From the IMG/VR virus record IMGVR_UViG_3300030116_005460, positions 1 to 33,168 of that record: a stretch of DNA of 33,168 nucleotides, one strand, 5' to 3'. Origin of the DNA: a virus. A program made the translations under genes and the position numbers. Below are positions 1-8,707 of this stretch, one piece after another (position 1 is the stretch's first letter; every line of letters starts with the position of its first letter). A model generated the notes under the pieces. It did not search any database. It had not been told where the DNA came from and worked only from the letters and a program-made list of their open reading frames with translations.

Positions 1-84
1 CTTGAGTTTGTACCTCGCAATGAGTTGCCAGGTGATCACGAACACAAAGGCGATATGGGCAACTTATATACCAAATCTGAATTG
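1..84. repeat. Terminal direct repeat (left copy) marking circular assembly overlap
   Basis: Bases 1-84 match 33085-33168 except for one base (C at 72, A at 33156). The difference is the third position of a Thr codon (ACC versus ACA), so both copies encode the same protein and the reading frame passes through unbroken. This is best read as an overlap of a circular or circularly permuted assembly with a true polymorphism, not as a short biological terminal repeat. Confidence 0.85.
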
Positions 85-567
85 TTAGAGGTGAGTATCG
101 TGACAATACCAGCACAACCAGAAGCAGTCGCAGTCCAACGGTCTGCTTTCAGTGATTTTACTGATGTCCTAAAAGACTTCCAAAAAAGCGAACGTAGAAA
201 GAATTTTCTTGCAGGACTTAAGAAGCATATCATTAAGGTCGAAGAAACTGACGAAGCTTACATCGTTCATTTTGCCAAAGGCGAAGCCGTCCCTGACGAG
301 GTGACAGAATACCTTGAAGATGACGATCGAGATCATGATGAAGATCACGAAGAAATGGAAATGGAAGAAGAAGAAGAAGACAAAGACGATAAGTTTCTTG
401 ATGATTTTATTGAAGCCTCAAAAGACGACGAAGACTACGACAAGGAAAAAGAAGAAGAAGAAAATCCAGAAGTAGAGCCTGATGAGGAAGAAGAAGAAGA
501 AGAAGAAAAACCAAAAGGCAAAAGTTACAATCTCGCTCTATTGAGAGCACTCACTCAATCATTATAG
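1..567 (+). CDS. HK97-type prohead protease, C-terminal part (starts at 32749)
   Basis: This is the continuation of the protease gene cut by the window boundary; base 1 is in frame (L-E-F-V-P-R). Residues near 20-45 of this part (SELLEVSIVTIPAQPEAVAV) match the end of the conserved protease core. After that the protein becomes extremely acidic: between about bases 300 and 525 most codons are Glu or Asp, with runs of four to nine acidic residues, before a short basic end (KPKGKSYNLALL). Such a tail is not part of the usual catalytic domain. It may act like a scaffold or delta domain, or bind basic capsid surfaces; that is inference. It stops 10 bases before the major capsid gene. A shorter call starting at TTG 25 would be an artefact of the cut. 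Confidence 0.85.
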   Translation, partial: LEFVPRNELPGDHEHKGDMGNLYTKSELLEVSIVTIPAQPEAVAVQRSAFSDFTDVLKDFQKSERRKNFLAGLKKHIIKVEETDEAYIVHFAKGEAVPDEVTEYLEDDDRDHDEDHEEMEMEEEEEDKDDKFLDDFIEASKDDEDYDKEKEEEENPEVEPDEEEEEEEEKPKGKSYNLALLRALTQSL

Positions 568-577
568 GGAAGGCATT

Positions 578-2059
578 ATGTCCACGACCAAAACAAATCA
601 AAAGATGGTAAACGAGGCCCAGTCAATAGTACGCGGGATCATGAAACACCAAAAATCTGCATCAAACCGAATGGACGGTTTTGAACAACAAGTCAAAGAT
701 TTAAAGAAGGCCCAGCGACTTCTCGTTGAATCTGTACAGACTATGCCAAACGCACCATCAGGCGGTGATGCCAAGCTGAAGTCATTCGTCAAAGATGACG
801 GCACTATTCAGTTCAGAACTGAAAAGTCAAAAATCAATATCCCAGGGACCGGAACCGTATCATACCAGAAAGATGGTTTGCTTGACTCCGACACACCTGC
901 AAACGAATGGCATAAAGATTTAATTTCTATCCATCAAGAAAGAAGTTTTGTTCGTATGGTCATGCCAGAAAAGAATCCGTCAACTCCCAAGATGGATTTG
1001 AAACTTCACAAACATCTTCAACAAGCTCCGCGAGAAATTGCTCCCGCCATCCAGAAAGCTTTTTATGATGGATCTGGCGTGGGTGCGGAATGGATTCCTG
1101 ATGAGTTTCGACCAGAGCTTTGGGAAGCATTCCAAATCCCTCGTCAGCTTAGAAGCTTGATTCCTTCTGTATCTGTTGATCGAAATACAATCTTAATCCC
1201 AAGATTGACCCGAGGTGGACGTCCTTACAAAAAAGGCGAAGTCACTACGGATGATCCGGCATTGTACACAGCCTCAACCGTTGAGACATCTCAAAAGACA
1301 ATCAACATTAAAGGATTGGCTGCACGATACGTCGTTGATGATGCTGCAATGGAAGACAGCGCGATTGCGTTGATGCCAACACTCAGCCGTCAAATTGCTG
1401 TAGACCTTGAAGATGCCTACGAAGATTGCATGTTAAACGGTGATACTGCCGCGAGTCATGGCGATACCGGATTGGCTAATTGGAATATCCGCGACCGATG
1501 GGGAACTTCTGGATTAGGAACATCTGCCGACCACAGACGTACATTCATGGGTTTCCGACAAGCTGCTATTGATAGAAGCTCAAGCGGTGCAATTGCCGCA
1601 CCAGCCGCATTGGCATTGAGTGACTTAATTTCAGCTATGGGAACAATGGGTGAATTCGGTACAGAAAACCGATACATCGTCTGTTCACCAGAAGCCTTGA
1701 TCAAGCACCTTCTTAAGCTTGACGAAGTAACAACCATCGACAAATTTGGGCCTGCAGCCACAATCGTCAGTGGTCAAATAGGTTCAATCATGGGAACCCC
1801 AATTCTTATGTCTCGTTTTATGGGTGCTGACTTGAACGCTTCTGGTCTTTACGACAACTCAACCAAAACCCAAACTGGTATTGTCCTTTTCAATACCGCA
1901 TCTTGGTATCAATACGAGCGTCGTGGTCTTCTTGTCGAAACCGATAAGGATATCCGTTCCGGTGCAGTTTCAATCGTAGCTACGATGCGAAATGTAATGG
2001 ACACTCCTGACGTCGATGCTGCTAAAAACTGTGGCTACCTTTTCAACCTTAACGGTTAA
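578..2059 (+). CDS. Major capsid protein, HK97 fold
   Basis: The 493-residue product lies directly after the prohead protease, the standard position of the HK97-type shell protein. The N-terminal 60 residues are polar and helical (Gln/Lys/Glu-rich), as expected of a delta/scaffold domain removed by the protease. The remainder has the length and composition of the shell fold, including a glycine- and alanine-rich middle (GLANWNIRDRWGTSGLG around 298-314) and a C-terminal axial-domain-like segment with SGAVSIVATMRNVMDTPD (462-479). A Shine-Dalgarno site (AGGGAAGG) precedes ATG 578. It is translated with the following head genes. The call rests on position, size and overall pattern; no single diagnostic motif exists for this family. 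Confidence 0.85.
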   Translation: MSTTKTNQKMVNEAQSIVRGIMKHQKSASNRMDGFEQQVKDLKKAQRLLVESVQTMPNAPSGGDAKLKSFVKDDGTIQFRTEKSKINIPGTGTVSYQKDGLLDSDTPANEWHKDLISIHQERSFVRMVMPEKNPSTPKMDLKLHKHLQQAPREIAPAIQKAFYDGSGVGAEWIPDEFRPELWEAFQIPRQLRSLIPSVSVDRNTILIPRLTRGGRPYKKGEVTTDDPALYTASTVETSQKTINIKGLAARYVVDDAAMEDSAIALMPTLSRQIAVDLEDAYEDCMLNGDTAASHGDTGLANWNIRDRWGTSGLGTSADHRRTFMGFRQAAIDRSSSGAIAAPAALALSDLISAMGTMGEFGTENRYIVCSPEALIKHLLKLDEVTTIDKFGPAATIVSGQIGSIMGTPILMSRFMGADLNASGLYDNSTKTQTGIVLFNTASWYQYERRGLLVETDKDIRSGAVSIVATMRNVMDTPDVDAAKNCGYLFNLNG

Positions 2060-2082
2060 TCCGTATATCTTAGGAGATTAAA

Positions 2083-2475
2083 ATGTCTGGAGAAAAAATC
2101 TATATCTCATTTCCATTTGATGAGACTGCTGGTAATACTGCCGAAGAATACTTCGGTTTCGACGAACGTGTTGAACTCGTTGGTGCTACCTATACTGACA
2201 AAGATGGCGTTGCTGCTAACAATAGCAATTATTTGGTTATCACGCTTGAGAATAGTGACGGGTCAAAAGTGTATTTCAGTCACGACACCAGAGCGGCAAA
2301 CCAAGGTGCTATCACTGCAAAAACGCCAACCGCTTTGGCTGCAGGCGCAAACGTGAATGAAAACATCATAGATGCTGGTACATGCTTGGCTGTAAAATCT
2401 GTTCCCGCTGGTAGTGGAAAGGCTATGGATGGGACAATTACGGTCATAGCCAAAAAAGCTCGTTTGTTTTCATAG
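2083..2475 (+). CDS. Small head-associated protein, possible capsid decoration protein
   Basis: A 130-residue protein with a strong ribosome site (AGGAGATT) 4 bases before the ATG, 23 bases after the major capsid gene. It is rich in Ala, Gly, Thr and Asn and looks like an all-beta protein without charged coiled coils or membrane segments. Genes of this size directly after the capsid gene often encode head decoration or stabilising proteins, and the strong ribosome site suits high expression. No family motif was recognised, so function is inferred from position only. Confidence 0.6.
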   Translation: MSGEKIYISFPFDETAGNTAEEYFGFDERVELVGATYTDKDGVAANNSNYLVITLENSDGSKVYFSHDTRAANQGAITAKTPTALAAGANVNENIIDAGTCLAVKSVPAGSGKAMDGTITVIAKKARLFS

Positions 2476-2486
2476 AGTGAACATGA

Positions 2487-3107
2487 ATGGCTCTAATTTC
2501 TACAACGACGCTAAAGGAATATCTCCCTGAGATTCAAGGCACCGGTGCGGATTCAGAGCTGACCAGTTTGTTAAGTAGAGTCGAGGTAGCAGTAGCAAGC
2601 TATCTCGGCTTTCCTATGATAAACACTGGGTCAACATACAAATGCACAATGGAAGCAAATACCACGACGCAATACTATGATGGCCCGACCTTCAGCAATG
2701 GTTTGCTTTTAGACCTTAGAGTCAAGCCTGTCATTTCTGTGACGTCAGTTCATAGCGACCCATATCAAGAATATGGATCAGATACATTGATTCCCGCCAG
2801 TACCTACGAGGTTGATCTTTTAAAAGGACATATCCGTCTATTACCTAAGAATGTAACTGAGGTCTTTGAAAGAGGATATCGTGCAATCAAGGTTGTGTTT
2901 GTCGCTGGATACTCAAGCTCTAATATTCCCCCTGATATTCAACATGCAATATGCGTTTATGCCTCACAGCTTCATCGTAATAAAACGACTCAAGGAAAAG
3001 AAACTGTAAGTCAACGAGGTGGTTCTGTAAACATATCGCCTAAGACTATGCCTCAAGAAGTCAAACAATTATTGAACCCTTATCGTATGAGTGGGGTGAT
3101 TTTATGA
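2487..3107 (+). CDS. Head-tail connector protein (gp6-like adaptor)
   Basis: The 206-residue protein begins with a helical segment (TLKEYLPEIQGTGADSELTSLLSRVEVAVASYLGFP) that is the usual opening of the phage gp6/gp15-type head-tail adaptors, whose N-terminal helices dock on the portal. The middle contains a beta-rich insertion, and a later helix (IPPDIQHAICVYASQLHRN, about 149-167) is also typical (DI..A....A..L...R). It lies between the capsid genes and the gp10-like gene and overlaps the latter by 4 bases (ATGA), indicating translational coupling. It would form the ring that joins portal to tail. Confidence 0.75.
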   Translation: MALISTTTLKEYLPEIQGTGADSELTSLLSRVEVAVASYLGFPMINTGSTYKCTMEANTTTQYYDGPTFSNGLLLDLRVKPVISVTSVHSDPYQEYGSDTLIPASTYEVDLLKGHIRLLPKNVTEVFERGYRAIKVVFVAGYSSSNIPPDIQHAICVYASQLHRNKTTQGKETVSQRGGSVNISPKTMPQEVKQLLNPYRMSGVIL

Positions 3108-3559
3108 GTATGACACCCGAAGAGTTTGCTAAAGCGATAAAAGATACCAAACAAAAACTTATGAAACAAACATCAGCAATAATGTTAGAAGTGGGTTTTA
3201 AAGGTGTCAAACACGCGAAGCGAAACTTTACCAAAAACGATTTAAAAAGGGCCAAAAACGGAGGTTGGATTCATAAGAAGACCGCAGCCTCAGGTTACAA
3301 TGTCGGACCAAGATCGTTGACAGGCAATTTAAGGAGATCAATATCTGCTAAGTTATCGGTGAACAAAGGTGACGTGTTAGCTCATGTCACCGCTGGTATT
3401 AAAAAGCCAGTCAAGTATGCAGCCGCAATAGAGTACGGATACCCACCGAAAAACATTTTGCCAAGATTCTATATCACTCGAGCCGTCCGCGCTGTAGCCA
3501 AAAAAACTCCTACCATTTTAGTAGATAAAATCACCATCGCATTGACGCCGGAAATCTGA
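3104..3559 (+). CDS. HK97 gp10-like head-tail joining protein
   Basis: The 151-residue protein shows the pattern of the HK97 gp10 family: an N-terminal helix, a basic loop with TKNDLKRAKNGGW, the segment RSLTGNLRRSIS (66-77), and near the C-terminus YAAAIEYGYPPKNILPRFYITRAV, where the aromatic-Gly and PRF residues are characteristic. These proteins act in head-tail connection or tail completion. ATG 3104 overlaps the stop of the upstream adaptor gene, and its own stop overlaps the next ATG at 3559, so three head-tail genes are translationally coupled. Confidence 0.75.
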   Translation: MSMTPEEFAKAIKDTKQKLMKQTSAIMLEVGFKGVKHAKRNFTKNDLKRAKNGGWIHKKTAASGYNVGPRSLTGNLRRSISAKLSVNKGDVLAHVTAGIKKPVKYAAAIEYGYPPKNILPRFYITRAVRAVAKKTPTILVDKITIALTPEI

Positions 3560-4014
3560 TGGCTGATAGTCGTATAGTAAAGATTCATAAAAAAATCGTT
3601 GAGTTAATCGGCGTTGATTATTCTGCGAAGTTTTCTGGCATTGATATGACCGGACGGGTCATAAGAGGTTCGGTCGTTGAACCGCCATACACTCCGTTTG
3701 CCTGTTGTTACTTTGATCAAGCTACAGAAGAGTTCGGTCCAACATTGGGTCGTTTCCAATATATCGCTTTGTTTGATATCATGATTTTTATCGGTGGAGC
3801 TGACCAAGCTGACCGATTTGATAACGCTACCAATGTGGCATCTGATATGATTGAGGCACTTACAGCTAACAGGCAGTTGACTCTTGGTGCCGATGGCGTT
3901 GATGATGTGCTATGTTCTTTTACTGCTATTGACGGTGAAAAATTTGGCCTCAACGAGATGGGTGTCGGGTATATTCAAATAGAAGTCAGTTGCGTTTCTG
4001 ATACGGGTTCTTAA
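3559..4014 (+). CDS. Tail completion/terminator protein
   Basis: A 151-residue protein following the gp10-like gene with a one-base overlap. Its size, position and pattern (N-terminal helix, then alternating beta strands such as FQYIALFDIMIFIGG, a central helix DNATNVASDMIEALTAN, and a final strand YIQIEVSCVS) match the tail terminator/completion proteins of siphoviruses, which cap the tail tube and bind the head. Individual sequence motifs are weak in this family, so the call relies on gene order and secondary-structure pattern. Confidence 0.6.
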   Translation: MADSRIVKIHKKIVELIGVDYSAKFSGIDMTGRVIRGSVVEPPYTPFACCYFDQATEEFGPTLGRFQYIALFDIMIFIGGADQADRFDNATNVASDMIEALTANRQLTLGADGVDDVLCSFTAIDGEKFGLNEMGVGYIQIEVSCVSDTGS

Positions 4015-4015
4015 A

Positions 4016-4801
4016 ATGTCTGGTTCAAGTTGGTACGATGAAAACTTTAAATATCGATGGCCTGTAGCTGTCAATGTTCCTACTGGTAGTTCTGGCGCAC
4101 ATAACAAAGACGTAGAAATAGTGATACCATCCAAATGGGATGTTTTTTGGGAAAACATACAATCTACTGGGTTTGACGTATATTGTGTTGACTACAATGG
4201 TAATTTGCTGACTCAAGTGCGTCATGCCTTTAATTACGCAAACAGAAGCTTGACGATGCGTGTTCAAAACCTACCGGTCACAGATAGTGGGACTTTCCGG
4301 CATACTTATTTGATATATATCTATTTTGGAAACCCTTCAGCTGCTAATGCCGTTACAGTTTTCACGCCATCAAGCCCATTGTCCGGTCAAATCTTTTTAG
4401 GCAAACCGACCAATATGGTCGCAGGCGATACGGCAAACACAGACGGTTCAGAAAGTGCAGCGGCATCATTTTCTAAAACGATTCAAGATCAACAATATCT
4501 ATGGTTCAAGTTTGACAGTAGATTGTCAAGAAGAATATCGACATACAACGATTTCCTTTTTTATGAAGGATTAAAATACGTTCAAGTGTATGTGAAACAT
4601 CCGACCGGACCTACATTACAACCACTTATGATTGACGATTCTAAAACTCGGTTCCTCCCAGGCTGGGTCGGCATTTTCGTTCAAGCCGGAACTAACAACC
4701 TTGACTACTTAGCAATAGCAGATTGCTATACAACAGAAGAACAACGATTCAGTCTTCGGGCTGTATTGTCAATCAGAGAACAATACCCACCAGCACGTTG
4801 A
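4016..4801 (+). CDS. DUF2341-like beta-sandwich tail-region protein
   Basis: The 261-residue protein opens with W-Y-D...YRWPVAVNVP and has LIYIYFGNPSAANAV at about 99-113. This combination resembles DUF2341, a presumed beta-sandwich binding domain found in surface and adhesin-like proteins. No catalytic motif is apparent. It is inserted between the tail terminator and the tail tube gene, starts 2 bases after the upstream stop, and is followed by a ribosome site for the tube gene. A decoration of the virion that binds a surface ligand is a reasonable inference. The DUF2341 assignment is based on a short motif and is moderate. Confidence 0.5.
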   Translation: MSGSSWYDENFKYRWPVAVNVPTGSSGAHNKDVEIVIPSKWDVFWENIQSTGFDVYCVDYNGNLLTQVRHAFNYANRSLTMRVQNLPVTDSGTFRHTYLIYIYFGNPSAANAVTVFTPSSPLSGQIFLGKPTNMVAGDTANTDGSESAAASFSKTIQDQQYLWFKFDSRLSRRISTYNDFLFYEGLKYVQVYVKHPTGPTLQPLMIDDSKTRFLPGWVGIFVQAGTNNLDYLAIADCYTTEEQRFSLRAVLSIREQYPPAR

Positions 4802-4813
4802 TAGGAGAATACA

Positions 4814-5785
4814 ATGGCTGTCATTTACGGAAGAAATACATTTGTACAAACTGGCGTCGAAGGCACGTGGGGAACAAACCCATCTCCGATGCACACTCAT
4901 ACTAATCGTGTCATATCGACCACGTTAGCGAGAACCCAGCAGCGTGATGGTGCTACGCATTTATCAACTTCAAACGGTGCTACTCGTATGAGCTTCTTCG
5001 ATACATTTGAAGAGACAGGGGGAAACTTGACCGTTCCTCTTTACTACGACGGAACCGGAACATTTTTGAAAGCAGCTATCGGTGATGCAACTACATCAGG
5101 GATTGGCGGCAGTTCGGAATACCATCACCAATACAAATCAAATACGACTGACTTCATTTCATTCAGCGCAAAACTTCAACGTGGTTCCGATACCTCTACC
5201 GGAATGGAAAACTTCAAAGGGTTAAAAGTCGCGACAGCAACTATCAACGTAGAAGCTGGTTCTGAAATGACAATGTCAATGGAGCTAATTGGAAAGACAT
5301 CTGACACTCGCGCAGGTTCCGGTCCCACAGCTAATTACAACACAACCAGCGCACAGGTTTACCACTATGAGGCTGGCGGTTTGACTTTTAATGGAGTGAC
5401 ATACTACGTCCGCAGCATGGAATTGTCTATTGACAATAAACTTGAGCGCCGAAACCTGCTTGGGTCAAAATTGACTTATGAGCCTGACAGCACAGACTTT
5501 CGTGAAATCACCATGACTTGCGAGTTAGACCTTGAAAACAACAACCTCTATAACGCTATGATTGCTGGCACTGAGTCATCTGTCGTTATCCTTTTCACCA
5601 GAAGCGGATCAACTCATGAGATGCAATTCAAATTACAAAATGCCATTATCACCGATTATTCTGACCCAATCTCAACGGTTGGTAGATTGACCGCCTCAGT
5701 GACCTTCACCGCTTTGTCGACAACTACCACAGAGGCACTCAACGTTCGCGTTCGCAATGCCAATTCAAGCGCGACGGATGCCTAA
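4814..5785 (+). CDS. Major tail (tube) protein
   Basis: The 323-residue product has the beta-rich composition and opening of phage tail-tube proteins of the Phage_tube_2 type (AVIYGRNTFVQTGVEGTWGTNPSP, then LSTSNGATRMSFFDTFEETGGNLTVPLYYDG). A later segment NVEAGSEMTMSMELIGKTSDT and the C-terminal LTASVTFTALST fit the same fold. An AGGAGA ribosome site precedes the ATG. It would polymerise to form the central tube of a long tail. The usual next genes, chaperones and tape measure, are not here: tape measure is on the other strand at 21335-23830. Confidence 0.75.
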   Translation: MAVIYGRNTFVQTGVEGTWGTNPSPMHTHTNRVISTTLARTQQRDGATHLSTSNGATRMSFFDTFEETGGNLTVPLYYDGTGTFLKAAIGDATTSGIGGSSEYHHQYKSNTTDFISFSAKLQRGSDTSTGMENFKGLKVATATINVEAGSEMTMSMELIGKTSDTRAGSGPTANYNTTSAQVYHYEAGGLTFNGVTYYVRSMELSIDNKLERRNLLGSKLTYEPDSTDFREITMTCELDLENNNLYNAMIAGTESSVVILFTRSGSTHEMQFKLQNAIITDYSDPISTVGRLTASVTFTALSTTTTEALNVRVRNANSSATDA

Positions 5786-5786
5786 G

Positions 5787-6176
5787 ATGGATTGGTTGGT
5801 TTACTTTGGGATTGGGGTCGGTTCTGCTGGCGTCGGGGCTGCGGTAACATATTGGTTCACTAAGAACCCTCCCCCTCCCATCGTAATCCGAGAAGAAGTA
5901 GCAAAAGAACAAATAGAAGTTCAAAAGAATCTCACGCAAACTGATTTGCTAAAAGTCCCATGTTCTTTAGAATACATAAAGGATAATAGCGAAGCACTAT
6001 GTCGTGAGATGTTTTGCCGTATGACAACCAGAGGCATTGATTCTAAGACTTCTGGTTCTGAGTGCGAGTCTATATCAAACACAATCAACAAATCGTTTAT
6101 TTTAAAGATATGCGCGTCTAAATCAACTTCAGAAGAACAGCGCTCATGTATAGAGTTTTTTGACAGGCGAATATAA
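5787..6176 (+). CDS. Membrane-anchored Cys-rich periplasmic protein, unknown function
   Basis: From ATG 5787, one base after the tail-tube stop, the 129-residue product starts with an uncleaved signal anchor (MDWLVYFGIGVGSAGVGAAVTYW), then a Pro-rich spacer (NPPPPIVIREE). A soluble region follows with seven Cys residues, which suggests disulfides and export. The frame also extends 30 bases upstream into the tail-tube gene, but that part does not look conserved. It stops directly at the start of the glycosyltransferase gene. Spanin, superinfection-exclusion or other envelope roles are possible; there is no family match. Confidence 0.55.
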   Translation: MDWLVYFGIGVGSAGVGAAVTYWFTKNPPPPIVIREEVAKEQIEVQKNLTQTDLLKVPCSLEYIKDNSEALCREMFCRMTTRGIDSKTSGSECESISNTINKSFILKICASKSTSEEQRSCIEFFDRRI

Positions 6177-7076
6177 ATGGCCATAGTGGTTAGGTCGTTC
6201 GGAAGGGCTGACCTGATAAAACAAATGACACTAAAGGTTCTTGCAGAACAAAAAGATTTATCTTTAGATAAGGATCTTTATCTTGTCGTGCATACAGATG
6301 AAGTCAAGGAATATGAACGTACCCTTAAAGATTTTCCTATCGCTGATTTAATTGTCAAGACCAAGAAAGGTGGGCATGAATCAATAAAGGCAGCGCATAA
6401 GCATTTTCCAGAAGGTGAACCATTAGTATTCCTTGATGATGACAATATCGGATTCCAGCATTATCAGAAGCTCGACGCGAAGGCTGAAACCAGAATGCTC
6501 AATCTTGGTGAATACATTGAAGACGCATTTTTAACTTTGAGCAACTACAGCTGGGGTTCGTGGACTGCAAATCTCATCACTAATTTTCATTGGATGAAAG
6601 GAAAGCCATGGAAAGAGTTTAGACCTTATCACATGGCAGGTGGATTTTGGGGTGCGTATAATTCGTCTCTCATTCCTACAAATACCGCACATGAAGACGA
6701 TAGAGTACGGACGGCAAGATACATTGAGAAATACGGAGGATGCCTCGTATACAACTGGATTGGTAGCAAAGGTTTTGAACGCACCGTATCAGGCGGGATG
6801 CAATCATCTGGAGATAGGGCAAATGAAAAAGCCAGATACATGAAAACATGGGGCATTTGCAAACACTTACACCGTACGGACCGACTTTATCACAAATATC
6901 ACACCGAACCGTACTATAAAAAAAGCACTGGATATTGGACTGTAAGACTGAAATCAATCACCCAAATGAGGAAATTGCGTCATTTTAAGCATTACAAATG
7001 GTCAAATTACTTTCAAGGTCCTCAAAATCCTGACAAACGGTGGGTAATCGGGTCCAGAAAAGGACCTAAATTTTAA
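6177..7076 (+). CDS. TET-associated-type glycosyltransferase (TAGT, GT-A fold)
   Basis: The 299-residue protein begins AIVVRSFGRADLIKQMTLKVL, the opening typical of TAGT glycosyltransferases (S-x-G-R-A near the N-terminus, then T-L). It has the GT-A metal/nucleotide-sugar motif LDDDN at 86-90. These enzymes occur in phages with TET/JBP oxygenases and are thought to transfer sugar to hydroxymethylated bases in DNA. Here the TET/JBP gene is 6.5 kb away on the same strand. The basic C-terminus (residues 230-299, many Lys/Arg/His) could bind DNA. It starts one base after the preceding stop. A cell-surface glycosyltransferase is the main alternative. Confidence 0.65.
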   Translation: MAIVVRSFGRADLIKQMTLKVLAEQKDLSLDKDLYLVVHTDEVKEYERTLKDFPIADLIVKTKKGGHESIKAAHKHFPEGEPLVFLDDDNIGFQHYQKLDAKAETRMLNLGEYIEDAFLTLSNYSWGSWTANLITNFHWMKGKPWKEFRPYHMAGGFWGAYNSSLIPTNTAHEDDRVRTARYIEKYGGCLVYNWIGSKGFERTVSGGMQSSGDRANEKARYMKTWGICKHLHRTDRLYHKYHTEPYYKKSTGYWTVRLKSITQMRKLRHFKHYKWSNYFQGPQNPDKRWVIGSRKGPKF

Positions 7077-7128
7077 TCTTTTTTCACTGAATAGTATACT
7101 GGTGAGCGTGGGATAAAATTTAAGTCCT

Positions 7129-7737
7129 TTACCAAGGGAGATAGTTATCAAGAAGTTGCCTTGAGTTTTCGTCATCAAAGTATTTCACAACAATCCTCAC
7201 TCCTACCCAGCTTTCTGTCTTTGTTTTAAAATCATAGGAACAAAAAACTTTCTTAGAGTTGATTTGGTATACTTGATTATCGTCATGGATTGCTATGCCA
7301 CTTAGACAATCAAGGTACAGTTTATCACAATTGTCAATATCAGGTTTTGTGACATGTGGTATAAAACCAGCTTCAGCTTTTTTAGTTTGTAATCGTTTGG
7401 GCCTTGGGAATATGTAAAGCAAATCAAGCGCGACAGGAACGCCTGCAGGCATAAATACCTGCGACTGATTGACCAACATTTGCAACCTCAGCTGCTCTAA
7501 TGCATTTTTTTTGCCTTCAATGAATTTCTTTGATTTGTAGAACGCTCTGGGTTTTCCGTTCCGCAAAGCAATAGAATGGCGAACCTGAGATACAGGAACG
7601 CCACTCAAATTAAACTCGCTTGCTACTTTAGTCGCCAGTCCAGTTTGACCCGTCTCTTTTTTCTCCGGGTCCAAGGGTATGTTTAATTGGCGTGACCCAC
7701 TGTTGGTATCGTTTGAGTTCATAGTACCACAATTCAT
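7129..7737 (-). CDS. RusA-like Holliday junction resolvase
   Basis: Contains the RusA signature KPDIDNCDKLYLDCLSGIAIHDDNQV (about 130-155), with the conserved acidic residues in DIDN, LD and HDDN that bind catalytic metal. The preceding strand VPVALDLLYIFPRPK also fits. RusA-family enzymes cut four-way junctions and process branched replication products before packaging. The 202-residue frame overlaps the upstream gene by 110 bases; an internal ATG at 7722 or a later codon may be the real start, because the RusA domain begins only around residue 65 (AFYKSKK). It is last in the 9639-7129 gene series. Confidence 0.75.
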   Translation of the reverse strand: MNCGTMNSNDTNSGSRQLNIPLDPEKKETGQTGLATKVASEFNLSGVPVSQVRHSIALRNGKPRAFYKSKKFIEGKKNALEQLRLQMLVNQSQVFMPAGVPVALDLLYIFPRPKRLQTKKAEAGFIPHVTKPDIDNCDKLYLDCLSGIAIHDDNQVYQINSKKVFCSYDFKTKTESWVGVRIVVKYFDDENSRQLLDNYLPW

Positions 7738-8653
7738 AGACTGATTTTGCTATCTCTAATTTACTAATAGAATCACACTTTATTGGCAAAAGGTTGTGGT
7801 CAGGCCGAGAGTATTGTAAGGCAGTAGCAAATTGCTTGGCCGCATAACGATTTAGGCCATAATGCTGACGGAAGTGGTTATTCAAAGCTTTCAATGATTG
7901 GTCAATGTAAAGCCCTTGAAGTTGCGCTTCTCTAATACCGGATTGAATATTTGCCAAAACGAGGTGCATATATTTGCGCCTATCAGCATATTCTACATTG
8001 AAAACTCTGTCCTCTTTTGCACCGGGTGGTTGGTGTTTGTACCCGTCAATATCATCAACGGCAAATACCGCATGTGGTGTCCAAGTGATGACAGCTTGAA
8101 ACAAGTTGTACTCATTAGTGTAGTAAACATTGTCCTCTTCCATCGCTTTATGAAAAAGGATTTGTTGCATATCTTCTTGGGGCTCACCTTTTTCACCGAA
8201 TAAAATATCATCAGGAATGATATCTTTAAGGAAGTTCCACTGTATACGAGCCATGGCCTTGTTAAGCAATTCATAACGGAAGTCAGGATTGTCAACGGCA
8301 TTAGCCATGTAGCGATAAAAGAAACTCAGTAATGACAAACGAACATCATACTCATCTTGAGAATGAACATCATGCTTAGCGCGATATTTTAATTGTGGGT
8401 GTAACCGTTGAGGCATATCAGGGTTCTTATCCTCTAAGACTTTTTGACCAGCGGTCATCAGCCATATTGGGCAAGGTTGAACTGGTATGCCATGAAACAT
8501 CATGCGCCATGGTATTCCGTATGCGTCTTCAATTAAAACGGACTCAGTATCATTTAGTGAATCTGGTCTAACGATTTTAGCCCAATTTACACATGGCAGC
8601 TTTTCAAGTTTTTCTATCAGGGAAGGTTCCCAGGTCTCTTTTACAAATTGCAT
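7628..8653 (-). CDS. Hypothetical protein, unknown function
   Basis: A 341-residue soluble protein, rich in aromatic residues and His, that I do not recognise. It lacks signal peptides, membrane segments and obvious nucleotide-binding motifs. Its ribosome site (AATAGGAAATAAA before the ATG) follows one of the conserved AGCAAACAAC leader elements, so it may have its own transcript start. It sits between the annealing protein and the RusA-like resolvase, so a part in DNA replication or recombination is plausible from context only. Its 3' end overlaps the resolvase gene by 110 bases. Confidence 0.7.
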   Translation of the reverse strand: MQFVKETWEPSLIEKLEKLPCVNWAKIVRPDSLNDTESVLIEDAYGIPWRMMFHGIPVQPCPIWLMTAGQKVLEDKNPDMPQRLHPQLKYRAKHDVHSQDEYDVRLSLLSFFYRYMANAVDNPDFRYELLNKAMARIQWNFLKDIIPDDILFGEKGEPQEDMQQILFHKAMEEDNVYYTNEYNLFQAVITWTPHAVFAVDDIDGYKHQPPGAKEDRVFNVEYADRRKYMHLVLANIQSGIREAQLQGLYIDQSLKALNNHFRQHYGLNRYAAKQFATALQYSRPDHNLLPIKCDSISKLEIAKSVYELWYYELKRYQQWVTPIKHTLGPGEKRDGSNWTGD

Positions 8654-8707
8654 TTTATTTCCTATTGGTTGTTTGTTTGTTGTTTGCTATATTGCCAAAA
8701 GTATGGC
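8654..8707 (-). promoter_or_regulatory. Conserved AGCAAACAAC leader element upstream of the 8653 gene
   Basis: On the minus strand AGCAAACAAC (8688-8679) lies 26 bases before the ATG. It is preceded by a weak 4-bp hairpin (GCCA 8707-8704 with TGGC 8697-8694, loop of six) and followed by CCAATAGGAAA, similar to the leaders at 31775 and 32587. The element overlaps the stop of the small membrane ORF 8687-8788. Confidence 0.5.
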
